Positions 46,128-57,860 of a stretch of 64,000 nucleotides of DNA are shown here, piece by piece. The notes below the pieces were generated by a model that saw nothing but the letters and a program-made list of their open reading frames with translations, did not search any database and was not told the DNA's origin. Position 1 is the stretch's first letter; each line of letters starts with the position of its first letter. Both the position numbers and the translations under genes were made by a program. Origin of the DNA: Epiperipatus broadwayi (Eukaryota; Onychophora; Udeonychophora; Euonychophora; Peripatidae); assembly GCA_028023455.1 (NCBI GenBank), contig JAQFVV010006341.1, positions 2,732,001 through 2,796,000 on the forward strand. The letters run 5' to 3'.

Positions 46128-47859
46128 CTGTCGCACGGATAGCAAAAACTATCAAGAATAAGCAGCTAAACAATTATCCTAATGATTGGAACAAGAAAAT
46201 TACTAACACAAATCAATTTCTAGCGGATAATTCCATCATTTGCTTAAAAGAAGACAAGGGGAACAGATTTGTATTGATAGATGACGATGAATATAATATT
46301 AAGATTAATACACAAATCGAAAAATTAAAATTTGTAAATCTAAATAATTTTAACAATAGGCTTAACAGAGACAGATTTATATCCAATATACTACGAATAA
46401 ATCGTGACAGCGTCTTTACAAAAGCCGAATATCATCATATATACCCGTCAACCTCTTCTCCTCCTAGAATCTTCGCTAACATTAAGCTGCACAAGCCTAA
46501 TGAACCTTTGAGACTTATGATTGATTTTGGCAAGGCACACTATTTCAACACGGCAGTTTTGGCCAATCGCTGGCTTATTGATATATTAGGCTTTGGCGAT
46601 TACACGATTAAATCATCTTTCATGTTTGTAGGAAAAATTAAACGCGTTTATACCAGATAATTTTAAAATCGCATCATTTGATGTGGCAGAGCTATATGGC
46701 TCAATTGACCGTAAACAATCTATCGAAATAGTCAACGATAAATTAATTGCAAGTAACTGCCCACCTACACGTGCCAAATTCATCATCGATTTTTTAAAAT
46801 GGCTTGATTTAAATATAATTGCTGTTTTTAGAGATAAGTGGTTTAGTATGAACAATGGATGGCCGATGGGCCTCCCACTTAGTGGTATAATGGCAAGCGT
46901 TGTACTTGACCATTACGAGAAGCTATTACTACCTGCACTCTTCATGTCAACCCCACATATGATATGATGACATATTCGTTGCTGCCCCAGAAGACATCAT
47001 CTCTAACCTTCACAATAGCCTCCATAATAATACCAAACTCACTTTTACTATTACTTGGGAAAACCAAGACAAACAGGTCAAATACCTTGACATATTTGTT
47101 AGCAAAAACATAGAGAAGCTGGACTACCAAATGGTAGTCAAACCTTTGGAAGTAAGAGGCTTGACAAACCCCAATTCTTACGCGCCTCACTCACACAAAC
47201 TTGCAGCCCTCTCCTCATTCTTGTTTAGGAACCATAACTTGTGCAAATATGAGGCAGATAAAAGAAAAAATCTCATCAATTATATAACTGATTTAAGGAA
47301 AATTGGACACACTTATTCATCCATCAACAGAAAAGTCAACAAATTTTTCTATAAAATAAACCACAACCACAAGAAAGAAAACAAACCAAGAATCTTAATC
47401 CCATACGTTCACTCTACAGCTAAAAGCCTTATCAATCAACTATCATGTGACTTTGAAGTCGCTTTCCGTTCACCTCCCAACACCAATAGACTGATAAATA
47501 ATACCAAAGACAGGATGAAACCTGAACTCACCCCTCAAGTTGTGTACAAAATTACCTGCCCCCAAAGAAATTGCATGGCAACATATTATGGAGAGACCAA
47601 GACTAACATTGCCACCAGAGTAGCTCAACACCGATACCTTTACAATAAAACCAAAACAAAGTCTGAAGGTAATTCGATTTTTGTCGAACATGAAAGAAAC
47701 TCTGGACATGCTTTTCTACCTACCACAGCCAGTGTCGTTTGCTCTGAAACAAACGACACCAAACGTAAAGTTAGGGAAGCTTACTTCATTGCGGCTGACC
47801 CATCGGCAATCAACAGAAGAGAGGCCTGCTATTCCCTATCTCGTAAATGGTCCACGTAA
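46128..47859 (+). pseudogene. Second Penelope-like element, RT plus GIY-YIG body
   Basis: A different family from the one at 30-37 kb. RT landmarks: LKEDKGNRFVLID, NIKLHKPNEPLRLMIDFG (both in 46115-46660), then after a frameshift in an A-run near 46632 motif A ASFDVAELYGSID and motif B NNGWPMGLPLSGIMAS (46683-46967). After a second frameshift, YDDIFVAA starts at 46963 directly behind an in-frame TGA, and VKYLDIFVS follows. The GIY-YIG domain lies in 47131-47859: VVYKITC, a second Cys five residues on, YYGETK, Arg and His, VEHERNSGHAF and REAYFI, with the C-C-H-H and Arg/Glu residues kept. The ORF ends LSRKWST. With two frameshifts and a stop it is inactive. Confidence 0.85.
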
Positions 47860-48060
47860 CATCTGCATATAAATTTGCATAAAATTTGCATAGTTTTACA
47901 CTTATTAACAGAATAACTCGCCATGAATATGGGACTGTAGACTGTCCCGAAAGCGCTTGGCAGTAAAAAATTTTGACAATTTATTAATAGCTTCATTAAC
48001 TGTGCGCAGAGCACATATATATATATTAATAAATACTATAATAAACTTTGAATGCCCATA
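47860..48060 (+). other. 3' UTR of second Penelope-like element, structured motif
   Basis: Contains ATGAATATGG (47923-47932), a stem GGGAC/GTCCC (47931-47935 with 47944-47948) immediately followed by GAAAGCGCT (47949-47957). The same order and nearly the same spacing occur at 40402-40435. A stem followed by GAAA recalls the stem II side of hammerhead ribozymes described in Penelope-like elements, but the CUGAUGA half is not canonical here. The true 3' end is not determined. Confidence 0.55.
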
Positions 48061-49415
48061 TCACAATAATTCATAAGTCAAATTTACATTTTAATACATT
48101 TTTTAACAATAACCTCTCATATCTATGGGTCACATATAAAAATGGGCCACTTTTATTTAATCATTACACTGTTTAATGGATAGTAAATCTCTCATTGATA
48201 CTCAAATGGTGAAACTGTATGTTAGTGATGATCTTTGTAAATTTTCTATTAAATCAGCTCATAGTTTTAAATATTAGTTAAAAGATAAATTCTAATAATC
48301 CTCTAAATAAACAATTATTAAATATGTAGGGCTAAGAATAATTTATGGAGTATTATAATAAATTCTCAATGTGCACATCATAATATAATACTGGTAGTTG
48401 GATATCTACATTTAATTTTATGTTTTTAGTCACTGCACAGAGCTATTCAAACCACACTGGGATAACATTAATAAATTGAAGTTTCTTTGTATTTGGAAAA
48501 AATGATGTCTCATAATAATACCGAATAGTAACTTAAAATTAAAACAGGCAAAAACTCACTATACGTATTGCCACACATCAAGCTAGTGTAATCAATGGAT
48601 GCCAGAAGGCTTGTGCATAAAATCTCTATTTAGTGCCTACTCATCCAATATTCCCAGACTAGTTTCAGGCTTGTGGTTTTTGTCAGTGAGGAGCCTAGGA
48701 TCTGAGAGCACTGCACCTAGATCTTAGGATCTAATGCAACCTTCCAGCAGCCACCTTTTATCTCTACTTAACTACAAAAGTATGAGTCTTAAATTGAAAA
48801 CACCTTAATATTTTCAATCCAAGCCCATCAGCTTATATAGTCATATAGGTCTGAACTCAGTTCAGTACCCCTACATTTTGGTGTCTTTGGTTCTTTAATC
48901 ATTATAGCCACCAATATTCTATTAGGCAGGATTAATTTTAAGCCAATAAACATCACATGATCACCATTTCCTATGCTTGCTTATAACTGTCTACGAAATC
49001 TCTCATAAATGATGAATACTATGTTTTTGTTCTAACAATACAATTATTATTTTATAAGTTGATTAATTGTGTGGTTTTATTGAATTCTGCAAATTTAAAA
49101 CTATAAGCAGGCAAATTGCTGTTTTAATAGTAGTCAAATCTATTTTAAATGCTTTTATATTAACTTGTCCTGTCTGTGTTTCTGTCAGGATGTTCACATT
49201 TTTGAATTTTTAACAAAAAAAAAAAAACCTTGTCCCTGACTAGAACTTGAACTCGTCTCTTTATTTTTCCCATGAAGAGTTTTTAACAACTGAAACAACA
49301 ATAATATTATATTTGTAGAATAAAATTTGGTTGGTATTTATTTACTTAATTAAAAGTAAATATTTTCCACTATAATCTGAATTATTCATCAGAAATAATT
49401 AATATTTCATAAATG
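48061..49415. other. Intron, nothing recognised
   Basis: A+T-rich sequence without open frames of note, inverted repeats or RNA-like signals that I can support. Confidence 0.45.
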
Positions 49416-49419
49416 TTTT

Positions 49420-50650
49420 GTTAAAAAAAAGGGTACTTATACTTATGACAATGCATCTTGCTTGATGGCATTGTTCCTCCAACAAAACATCGATGTACCA
49501 TTACCGGGCCATTACATTTTTTTTAAATATTTTAACAAATAAACAATACACAGACAACTCTTTAAAATTATGTTATTTTATTATTTTTAAACTAATGTCA
49601 TAGATTTTCAATTTATAAGCAATTTTTTTTTTATAATAAGGTTTCTTTATTTTAGATTTTTTTTAAAAAAATAACCAATATTTTTTTGTTTTGTAAGAAA
49701 TGTTCATTTAGGTTAGTTTTTTTTTTTTGGAAAGTAATTGAATATATTTGCAATATGTTCATTTGTTAATTCCATGTTTTTTTATTAACGTTGATTTGAT
49801 TACTTCAAACATAGTTTTATTTTTGGTTGATAAACAATGCCTCAATAACCAATTTATTTTTGTTTGGTAATAAGTGTTCCTTTATTTCATGTTTTTTTTT
49901 TTTGTTGCAAACTGTAATTTAATATATTAGGCAGTAGAGACAGCTTGAATGAATACTTTTTTTTACTAATGTTGATTTGATTACTTCAAACATAGTTTTA
50001 TTTTTGGTTGATAAACAATGCCTCAGAAACAATTTATTTTTGTTTGGTAATAAATGTTCCTTTCTTTAATTTTTTTTTTTTGCGAACCGTAATTTAATAT
50101 ATTACACAATAGAGATATCTTGAACGAAGACTTTTTTTCATAAGTAGCCATTTTTTCACCAACGGAAGCTCTCGCAACATACGAGACTTTAGATTCAGGT
50201 ATGCTGAATCGCTACATTTCCTAATTTTAATGCACTTGGGGGAGGGGCTACATGGGTACAGTGTGACAATTTGGAGGACCTTATAGTAATTCATTTAGGT
50301 TTGAAAATAATTACTTCTGAGTGAATATTGGTTCACTTTCCGTCATTTAAATTATTCACACCCTATCATGATAACTTAGTGATATGTTAAGTGTCAGCAT
50401 TCATATAGATGGTAAGCAACACATATCAGATCTAACTGATATGGTAAGCTATGTGTGAATTGCGAGAGCAATTGATCACAAAACACGCTGTTGGCCACCG
50501 TTAGCCAAAATACTCAATTGCTAGCACTCAATTACTGATAGCAATCGAGAAGTTGTGCTTGATAAATGGTATTTTCAACTACTTTTGGCTAGCAACAATG
50601 CCATCAAGCGGGATGAATTGTCATAAGTATGAATACCAAAAAAAGTAATA
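49420..50650. mobile_element. Possible inverted-repeat element around a tandem array
   Basis: ACTTATGACAAT, TGCTTGATGGCATTGTT (49440-49475) and their reverse complements AACAATGCCATCAAGC and ATTGTCATAAGT (50595-50632) form an imperfect inverted pair of about 40-55 bases. The interior holds a tandem array and a short stretch with mixed composition near 50150-50280. No transposase. The frames at 50094-50294 and 50575-50763 are not convincing genes. Confidence 0.5.
49600..50140. repeat. Tandem repeat, period about 181 bp
   Basis: GTTGATTTGATTACTTCAAA starts at 49790 and again at 49971, followed by TTTTGGTTGATAAACAATGC and TTATTTTTGTTTGGTAATAA in both. A more diverged partial unit precedes them. 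About 2.7 units in all. Confidence 0.8.
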
Positions 50651-50829
50651 AGTGTATAAAAAAAGATTAGAGAATTGTTTTTTTTGTCATTTCCAAATTC
50701 AAAATGAGTACAACTCAAAATCACTGGCAGCAGGCACTCTCTTGTGGAAACAATAAGGAACAATAAAAAAAGCCTCGTTAAGAAAATTATTTTATTTAAA
50801 TTGAAATGATGTGTTATGTTTATGACATA

Positions 50830-51100
50830 AAACTAATAAATAAAATAATATTTGGAAAAGATTTTTTTAAAATAATAGTTTTATGTAAATAGCCCACTAA
50901 AAAGTAAAAAATTAACTAAGTAATAATCCATTTCATAAAAACATTTGAGGCTTCAATAAATCACAAAAATCAAAAAAAGCCTCAAATGCTTTTATGAAAT
51001 GAGTTATTATTTTGTTGTTTTTTACTTTTTACTTACATAAAAGCATTGTTTTAAAAAAATGTTATTTAAATATTATTTTTATTTGAAACGTTAATGAAAT
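50830..51100. mobile_element. Foldback element
   Basis: ATTTTTTTAAAA, TTTTATGTAA, AAAAAGTAAAAAA, CATTTCATAAAA and CATTTGAGGCTT occur left of about 50955 and return in reverse complement right of about 50978. The arms are about 100-120 bases around a short A-rich loop, with a few indels. No coding sequence. A small MITE-like palindrome. Confidence 0.65.
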
Positions 51101-52190
51101 CTTCATCACTTCTAACATGATGCACTTCTAGAGTTGAAACTGGCATATATGAGAATAACTGTCTTTGACTTATTAACAATTACTATAATAATAAAAAACA
51201 TGAAATTAATAAAATTAAAAAGCAAAGAAACATTAATAAATAATGATAAATTTTAATGATTGGCTTCTGTTACAATTTATTATAACTTTTTTAATATTCG
51301 TTTTACTTATAATAAAGAACACCCATATAGAATTTGTTCAACTATCTGATAAGAGAATTGTTAGTTTGATATGAAATTTGTTATTCATTCGGACAAGAAA
51401 AAGTTTTTATTACATTGGTAAGAAGTCTATTATTTTTTTAATCTCAAAAAATCTTTGATATTTAAACAAACTCTTATCTTTTTTTTTTTTTTTTCTTTTT
51501 TAATATCAATGCATTAAATAATATTTAAAAAAATATATTCAGTTTTACAATTATTATTTCATATATCTATTCATTCACACATTTCTCATATATTATTGCA
51601 TACGTATTGTACAAAAAATGTTTGCTAATTATATAATTGTTTCAGTATTAAAACAATTATTAAATAAAATATAAGGGCAAAAATTTTATCATAGTTTAGA
51701 GTTATCTGAATTACTTCCTTATCAAACTTTTTAAGTTTTTTTGATGATCATCATCATCAGTATCATTCATTTAAATATTTTATGATTATTAATTATCATA
51801 ACCACCACCATCATCTTTAAAACCCTATTTTATTATACTATGAATTTATGTTGTTAATTTAGTCACATGAAATTTGTCATATATATATATTCAGCAAATA
51901 GTTTACAACTAAAAAAAAAAAAAATACAGTTTTTACATATAACTCACAAGATCATTCAAATCCATCGTTACTGGTATTATTTAGTTTCTAAAATAAATTC
52001 TATTGCAATGTTGTTCTTTAATATCCATGAAGTATATTATGTAATGTTAAAAACTAGGGCAGTATCACATTGGTGCCCAAGTGTCAATGTAGATATCATG
52101 TTCTATAACCTTTTTATCTCTTATAATATCCAACTTATTTGTAAATATATTTGGGTTCTTTCTTGGATTTATTATTATTGTAAGTAAAAA
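51101..52190. other. Intron, nothing recognised
   Basis: A+T-rich, with short TCATCATCATCA-type microsatellite near 51744-51815. The plus-strand frame at 51867-52187 has no domain or codon character of a gene. Confidence 0.4.
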
Positions 52191-52199
52191 TGTACATTG

Positions 52200-53110
52200 T
52201 ACACCGTAGAATATAGATAATGAAATCACTGGTTCTAATAATTGAGAATCTATCTTTGGACATCATATTTAAGAGGGAATTGATGTCAATTTTGTTACTC
52301 TTAAATAATACGAGGGTCATTGCACAAATGCACCTATAGACTGGAATTGTAAAAATAATGCAAAATTGTGTTTTTACTTCTTTATGGCAAAGCAAACACT
52401 GATCATCAGTCTTTGTACACTGTCTTTTATATCTATAAAAGTGCAGGGTGGGTAAATTTCACCCGAAAATACAAAATATTTAGGTTGAAGTGACAAGAAT
52501 TTATATTTACGACATAGTTGTTTGCTATTGATGTTAAGAGTAGGGTTATCATTATATTGAGAATTGGCACATAGTAGTGTATAAACCTCCCAATAGTTAT
52601 ATTTACTTTTTGGAGGATCAAAATTAAGTGTCTGAATTGACAAAAGTGGATCTATTTGTGACTTCCAATATCCTGTAAGAAGAGGGAGTCTGTCTGTAGG
52701 GATAATTTTAAAAAGTTCTACGTTTGAGAAGATCTTGGCACATGCTGAATTTATATTGGGGTCTTTTTTGAAGTCTAAATATTTGTATGTCATGAAGTCA
52801 TAAACCATTTAGTTGCAATGAACATTGAAGATGTTTAATTGCGCCTGCAGCTATTCTTTTTCCCCACAGTAACTTTCTATGTTTTGCATAGCAGTAGTTA
52901 TTGAATGCCTTTGAAAACATTTCTATGGATATAAAATAGTCAATGCTTGTAAGTATAAGTGTATTGAATAATGAGACTTCTGCATATAGTGAAAAATAGC
53001 TTTTTAATGGTGAATTAACTATGTTTTCTATCTTGTTTTTAAGTCTGTCCTATATTATTGTCCTTATCTCAGATTGGCTTAGATGAATTTGTATTAACAA
53101 AGTTTAGGTT
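52200..53110 (-). pseudogene. Probable LINE C-terminal remnant
   Basis: On the minus strand a coding-like run begins near 53100 (LSQSEIRTII, then DRLKNKIENIVNSPLKSYF). It continues in the open frame 52374-52808 (LLTGYWKSQIDPLL, KYKFLSLQPKYFVF) and, in a shifted frame, ends CLLCHKEVKTQF. A Leu-x-Gly-Tyr type segment followed by Cys-x-x-Cys with a downstream His is the usual end of many non-LTR retrotransposon ORF2 proteins. Stops and shifts separate the pieces. The family is not recognised, and a decayed gene of another kind cannot be excluded. Confidence 0.4.
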
Positions 53111-54060
53111 GATATTTATTTTGTAATTAAATATAAGTTCAAGTAGATCTAATTTATTATTTTATCTTCATTTTTAAATAGCTGCCATATCATTACAAAC
53201 ATGCAATTACAATATGAAATACATATTGAGTATTTGCAAAAATCATGTATATCTATGTTACTTAAAAGATACACTCATAGACACTCAGCTACCATATACT
53301 TTTATATAATAGCCTCATTTACAATTGATATGATTGGAATATAATTATAAATAAATATATCTAAATTGAATATATGTAATTGAAAAACATATTAAAGTTC
53401 AGTTGCCACTATTATTTAAATACTCCACTAAATTTTTGAAATAACACTGGAATGAATTTTTAAGATTCATTTGTAGTTATAGTAGTATTATGAAGTAACT
53501 TTAATTATTAATTTATATAAATTTGGTTGAAAAATGAGAATGTGCTGTTCTAGTTATTGTTAATTTGGAGAAAGAGAGTCATCATATTTTCAAATTTCAA
53601 ACTAAATTATTTAAATCAAAAGTATTATAGTGTAATTTAAAAGACCATTAACACTTGAAATATTTCCATTCTTTCTTTGTAATTAGGCATAGTATAAAAT
53701 TCTTTTTATGATAATAATCTATACAATATACATTTAAATACATTAAATATTAAAATTGAGGGATTTTATTACACTATATAAATTTGGGAGTAAATATTGG
53801 CAAAATTGTCATTTCTTTAAAAAGTTGAAAATATAAATAAATAAAATGCAACAAACACAATTTCATATCTGATCATATTTATGTGAGGAGAAGACGTATA
53901 TTTAGGGATGCAAATTTAAAAACAATTTCTAAGATTCTTCCTGTAATTCTGGCAAGCGTAAAAGCTAAAGTCATGTGACTATTTGATCCATCAGAAAGTC
54001 TTTATTAAGAAATAAAATTATTTAATAGATAAATTATTTATAATGAATATCATTTTTTGA
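53111..54060. other. Intron, nothing recognised
   Basis: Featureless A+T-rich sequence up to the exon D acceptor. Confidence 0.45.
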
Positions 54061-54103
54061 TTTGTTTTGTTCTTGGCTTATGTTAATAATAATTTTTTTG
54101 CAG

Positions 54104-54177
54104 ATCCAACTCAAGTTTCCATCGCTCCTTTTCTCAAAGTACTCTCACCTGATCAGTTTATTGATCTTCTCATTCAG
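54104..54177 (+). CDS. POLRMT exon D
   Basis: Acceptor TTTTTTTGCAG, donor GTAACT at 54178, 74 bases. Two bases complete the Asp begun in exon C; 24 codons follow and the exon ends in phase 0. The frame reads PTQVSIAPFLKVLSPDQF then IDLLIQ. It matches the xLYPFLCLLDEREVVRMLLQ block of vertebrate POLRMT and the corresponding FLxxLxPE block of fungal mitochondrial polymerases, a hallmark of the RPOL N-terminal domain. The join C-D is seamless although the intron is 27.5 kb. This is the strongest family signature in the window. Confidence 0.9.
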
Positions 54178-55380
54178 GTAACTTTTATAATAACTAAATT
54201 TGATATGTTATCTCTAAAAAAAAAACAGTTTTTTTTTTTACTTAAAAATATTCACTTAATTTGCTTTTATTATCAAGATACCTAGGTTCGAACCTCAAGT
54301 ATAATATCACTTATTCACATTTGTTTGCAATAATGTTCTTTTGGAATGGGTTTTGGCACATTACTTCTGAGTTTGTCTGTGAAGTTAAAAGATGGATATC
54401 AAATTAATTGCTGTTAAATATACAATCATTGTATTAATTTTAAATAGTCAGTTTGCAGTATTGTCTCTGTGTGCAAGGTTTTGCTTGTGAATATATATTA
54501 TCTATAGAAACTACCAATTATATAAATGTATTTATAGCATTTGATTTGTTATTTATTAATACTTATAAATGTTTTTGCAAAAATTTTTTTTTGTTCCACA
54601 GAAAGAAATTGATCGATGGAAGAAATATTCTCAATGTTTTTTATGATTATATATCAAAAACTTCACACAAATTCCTTATATGCTTTCAAAAAAAAAAAAC
54701 AGTTTTCTTCATGATACTATAAATACTTTTAGTCTTTTATGACCTTCTTAATTGGAAAAATTTAAAATGAGTAACAGGTTGTTATTTTGTTTAATATTTA
54801 AAAGAAATAAATAAACAGCCATCCAAAATCTTATAAAGGGTTATTTCTTAGATTGAATATTACCTTTTTAACAGATGTGCCTTTCATTTGTCACATTGTA
54901 AGGGGAGTAACAAATAAAAAATAACAAAAATAACAATTTTTTTAAAAAAGGTAAAATAGTCTTTATAAAAGACTCTCTGCAGTTTTCCACAGAATATCAG
55001 TGAAGAAGAAGGTATTAACAAATTAGCCAATTGTTTAGTGGTGAGGTTTTTTAGGAAATTTCTATCGTTATTTTTTTCTCAGGCTAAGATTAACTAGATA
55101 GTGATTTATTATAATAATAATTAGTTTTATTCCTGGAATAATTATATAAGCTATATCTGCCTGAAAAATTTCCTGGTCTGATTTAATTGAAATCAAATGA
55201 TAAGATAATCACATATTTTTATAAAATGTCAAAGGTCAATCAAATATTCAGCAATATTATGGGATGATACCGATAATGTATTCATTTAATCTTTCAAATG
55301 TATAAAGACTGGGATAGTAAAGTTGAAAGTAGTTATCTTCATTCTAATCTACAGCCTTCTACAATAAGTTTGAATAATCA

Positions 55381-55452
55381 ATGGACCCGGATAGTATAGT
55401 GGTACAAAACTCTCATCTCCAGAAAGATGTTGGTTCTTGGAAATATGAGAGA
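55381..55452 (+). pseudogene. tRNA-like relic
   Basis: GGATAGTATAGTGGTACAAA resembles the D-arm and A box of tRNA-Asp/Glu/Gly-type genes, and GGTTCTTGGAA, about 35 bases on, resembles a degenerate B box. The arms do not pair as a full cloverleaf and the T-loop lacks the usual TTCGA. It may be a tRNA pseudogene or the head of an old tRNA-derived SINE. Confidence 0.4.
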
Positions 55453-57695
55453 TCATGTGATGTTATTGTTATTAGAGAAGAGAATCTTAATATCATATGG
55501 AGGACTTAATAGAAGCTAAATGGCAATTTTTAAATGGTGTTACCAATGAGAATATTAACACTTCTGAATGGTTTACCTCAAGTGTCATAATAATTAACTC
55601 AAGAGCAAAAGACTAGTATCAATTATTGATCAAGACAAACAAACAAACAAAAAAAATCTCAGTTTGGTCAATTGAATAGAACTCTTATGCCAACCTATTA
55701 TTTGTTCATCATATGATCTTTCAATCATCCGAAACTTTGGCGTCTGATCTAAAATCTTTGATGTATTTTAGCAAGATATAAAATTATTTTTCCATGGAAC
55801 TTTGTTTTTCTTATAACGGTCTTTATTTTAAAATAATTTTATTTTCCATAATAACACTTTTCTTTAATACTTTAATTCTGCTGTGGATATTATGTAAAAT
55901 TAATAGACACCAAATATAAGATTTGTTTGTCTAAATATTGAATTTGCAAATCGTTTATTGATTTCTTTTTGCCTTTATCTTGTTTTCCAGTCCAATAAGA
56001 TTGAAAATTCAAACACTAAAAGGCTTGTGTAATAATGTATATTCATTATTTTTTACCAGAAGGAAATCATTTAGCTAGTAAATTATTATAGAAGATTACC
56101 TGCATTGCCATTTAATGTATTAAGTGTTAGTACTATCTAATTAACAATATAAATTGAAAGTTAATAATATTTTTTAATTTGATTTTTAATTTTGATGTTG
56201 CGTTCAAAGTCCTCATTTCTTCAAATAACAGTTCTTATCAAATGGTCAATAGTTTTAGAGAAGATTATTTTTCTTTGGACACATTGACTGCTGCAAATAA
56301 ATACTGTTTAATTAAGAGTAAACATACATCTTTTCCTGCTTAGGTAACAAATGAACCAATCAGAGTTATTTTAATTGCAGTTTCATATATATATTTTCCC
56401 CCACAAAGAACTTCTATTGTGATGAGATATTTTATTTTGCTTCTTCTGATATTGTTTCAAATATATTGACGAAGGAATATCAGCATATATTTTATTACCA
56501 AAGATAGCATTGCAATTCCATAATATGTACATTACTTTCATATTTGTATTCAAATTGTTTGGAGATTATGGGTATGCATTGGCACTAGTGACTGATTAGA
56601 AAATGTCGCAGAATGGCTAAACATAACATTGCAGCACTATCAAGATATTGAGTCACTGTGATTAGTGTTGCATTAGGCAACCTTATGATTCAATGACATT
56701 ACATCATGTGGTCTTTATAAAAATTATGTAATTTCACCAATACATAAATGAATGTGCACAGCTGTATTTCAGTAAAATTTAATTTATATAATAATATTTG
56801 TGAAATTAATAATTTTCATATGAAAATACTATACAAATCCTTTTTAATCAGATTTCCTAGAAGTCATTTTAATAAACTTGCAAATAGCATTTCATATTAA
56901 TCTTCTAACCAGATTAAAAAATCAACCTGTTTTAATCTTCACAGATGGGTGAAATGTTGCATTAATAGAGACGGTAGCAAAGTCTTGATTTAACCAAATC
57001 ACAAACCTTAGACACAAGATAAAAATGAGTTCACGAGAGAGCATTATTTGCAAAGTTTTTAAATTTTTGCAGTATGTTCAAATGAAGATTATTACATCTG
57101 AAATATTATATATTCTCAGTATGATATATTTATATTTAATAATATTAGATTGTAAAAATTAATAGATGTTTACATTTGAATCTTATAAAATTTTCACATA
57201 ATGAAATATTAATCATTTTTTCCATCTCTCCTTCCACTCAACTACTTAGAAATAATACCATCATTAGCCTGCAGGAAGTATAAAAACTAGCAGTGAGTTG
57301 GACGTGGGTTAAACTATTCACATTGTCTTATAATCATTAGAATGTATCAGCAGTTTTTAATTGAACTTTTTCCGAATAAACAGCACTTTTTAATATGGAA
57401 AAATTAAGAAAGGAAATAAAGGTTCTTTTAATTGATCTGAATACCTAGAAATATTTTAAGAAGTTTAAAAAATTTCATAATGAAAAATTTATACAGATTT
57501 AGACTTTGAAAACATTTATTGTTGTCAAGAGTTATTATACTGTTCTCAATATATTATTTACTATTGAGAATTATTATCTTGTTATTAATATTGTAAGAGA
57601 TGGCTTACAACCAACCTTTATACCTGTCCCAGTTTTTTTCACAATGTTTGAATTCAGACCAAGTGATAGGCAAATAATTTATCCTACATATCTGC

Positions 57696-57860
57696 TTATA
57701 CACATGAAGTATGCACACATATAAACATACATATAAACTAATATATTTGAGAAATTAATTATTATTTTTTTTATTATCTATTGTGAGAAAGTAAACAAAT
57801 TCATTATACACATGAAGTATATATGCATATAAACATACATATAAACTAATATATTTGTCT
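57696..57860. repeat. Tandem duplication, period 108 bp
   Basis: TTATACACATGAAGTAT starts at 57696 and at 57804; both are followed by ATAAACATACATATAAACTA and ATATATTTG. Two copies, non-coding. Confidence 0.8.

Larger units (their letters stand above)
26609..54103 (+). other. POLRMT intron C-D (27.5 kb)
   Basis: GTCAGC donor, TTTTTTTGCAG acceptor. Contains, in order, a degenerate repeat region, the three-copy Penelope-like complex, the nested gag element, a second Penelope-like element, a tandem array within short inverted repeats, a foldback element and a LINE tail. 26609-27479 and 29761-30174 show nothing recognisable. No additional exon is needed between C and D, because the protein match is contiguous across the junction. 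Confidence 0.75.

Noticed and set aside
52135-52395. Minus-strand open frame as a small cysteine-rich secreted protein
   Set aside because: Better explained as the shifted tail of a LINE-like frame whose upstream part is 52374-53110.
54282-54300. GGTTCGAACC, an apparent tRNA B box
   Set aside because: No A box or acceptor stem at the right distance; the palindromic word alone is not enough.
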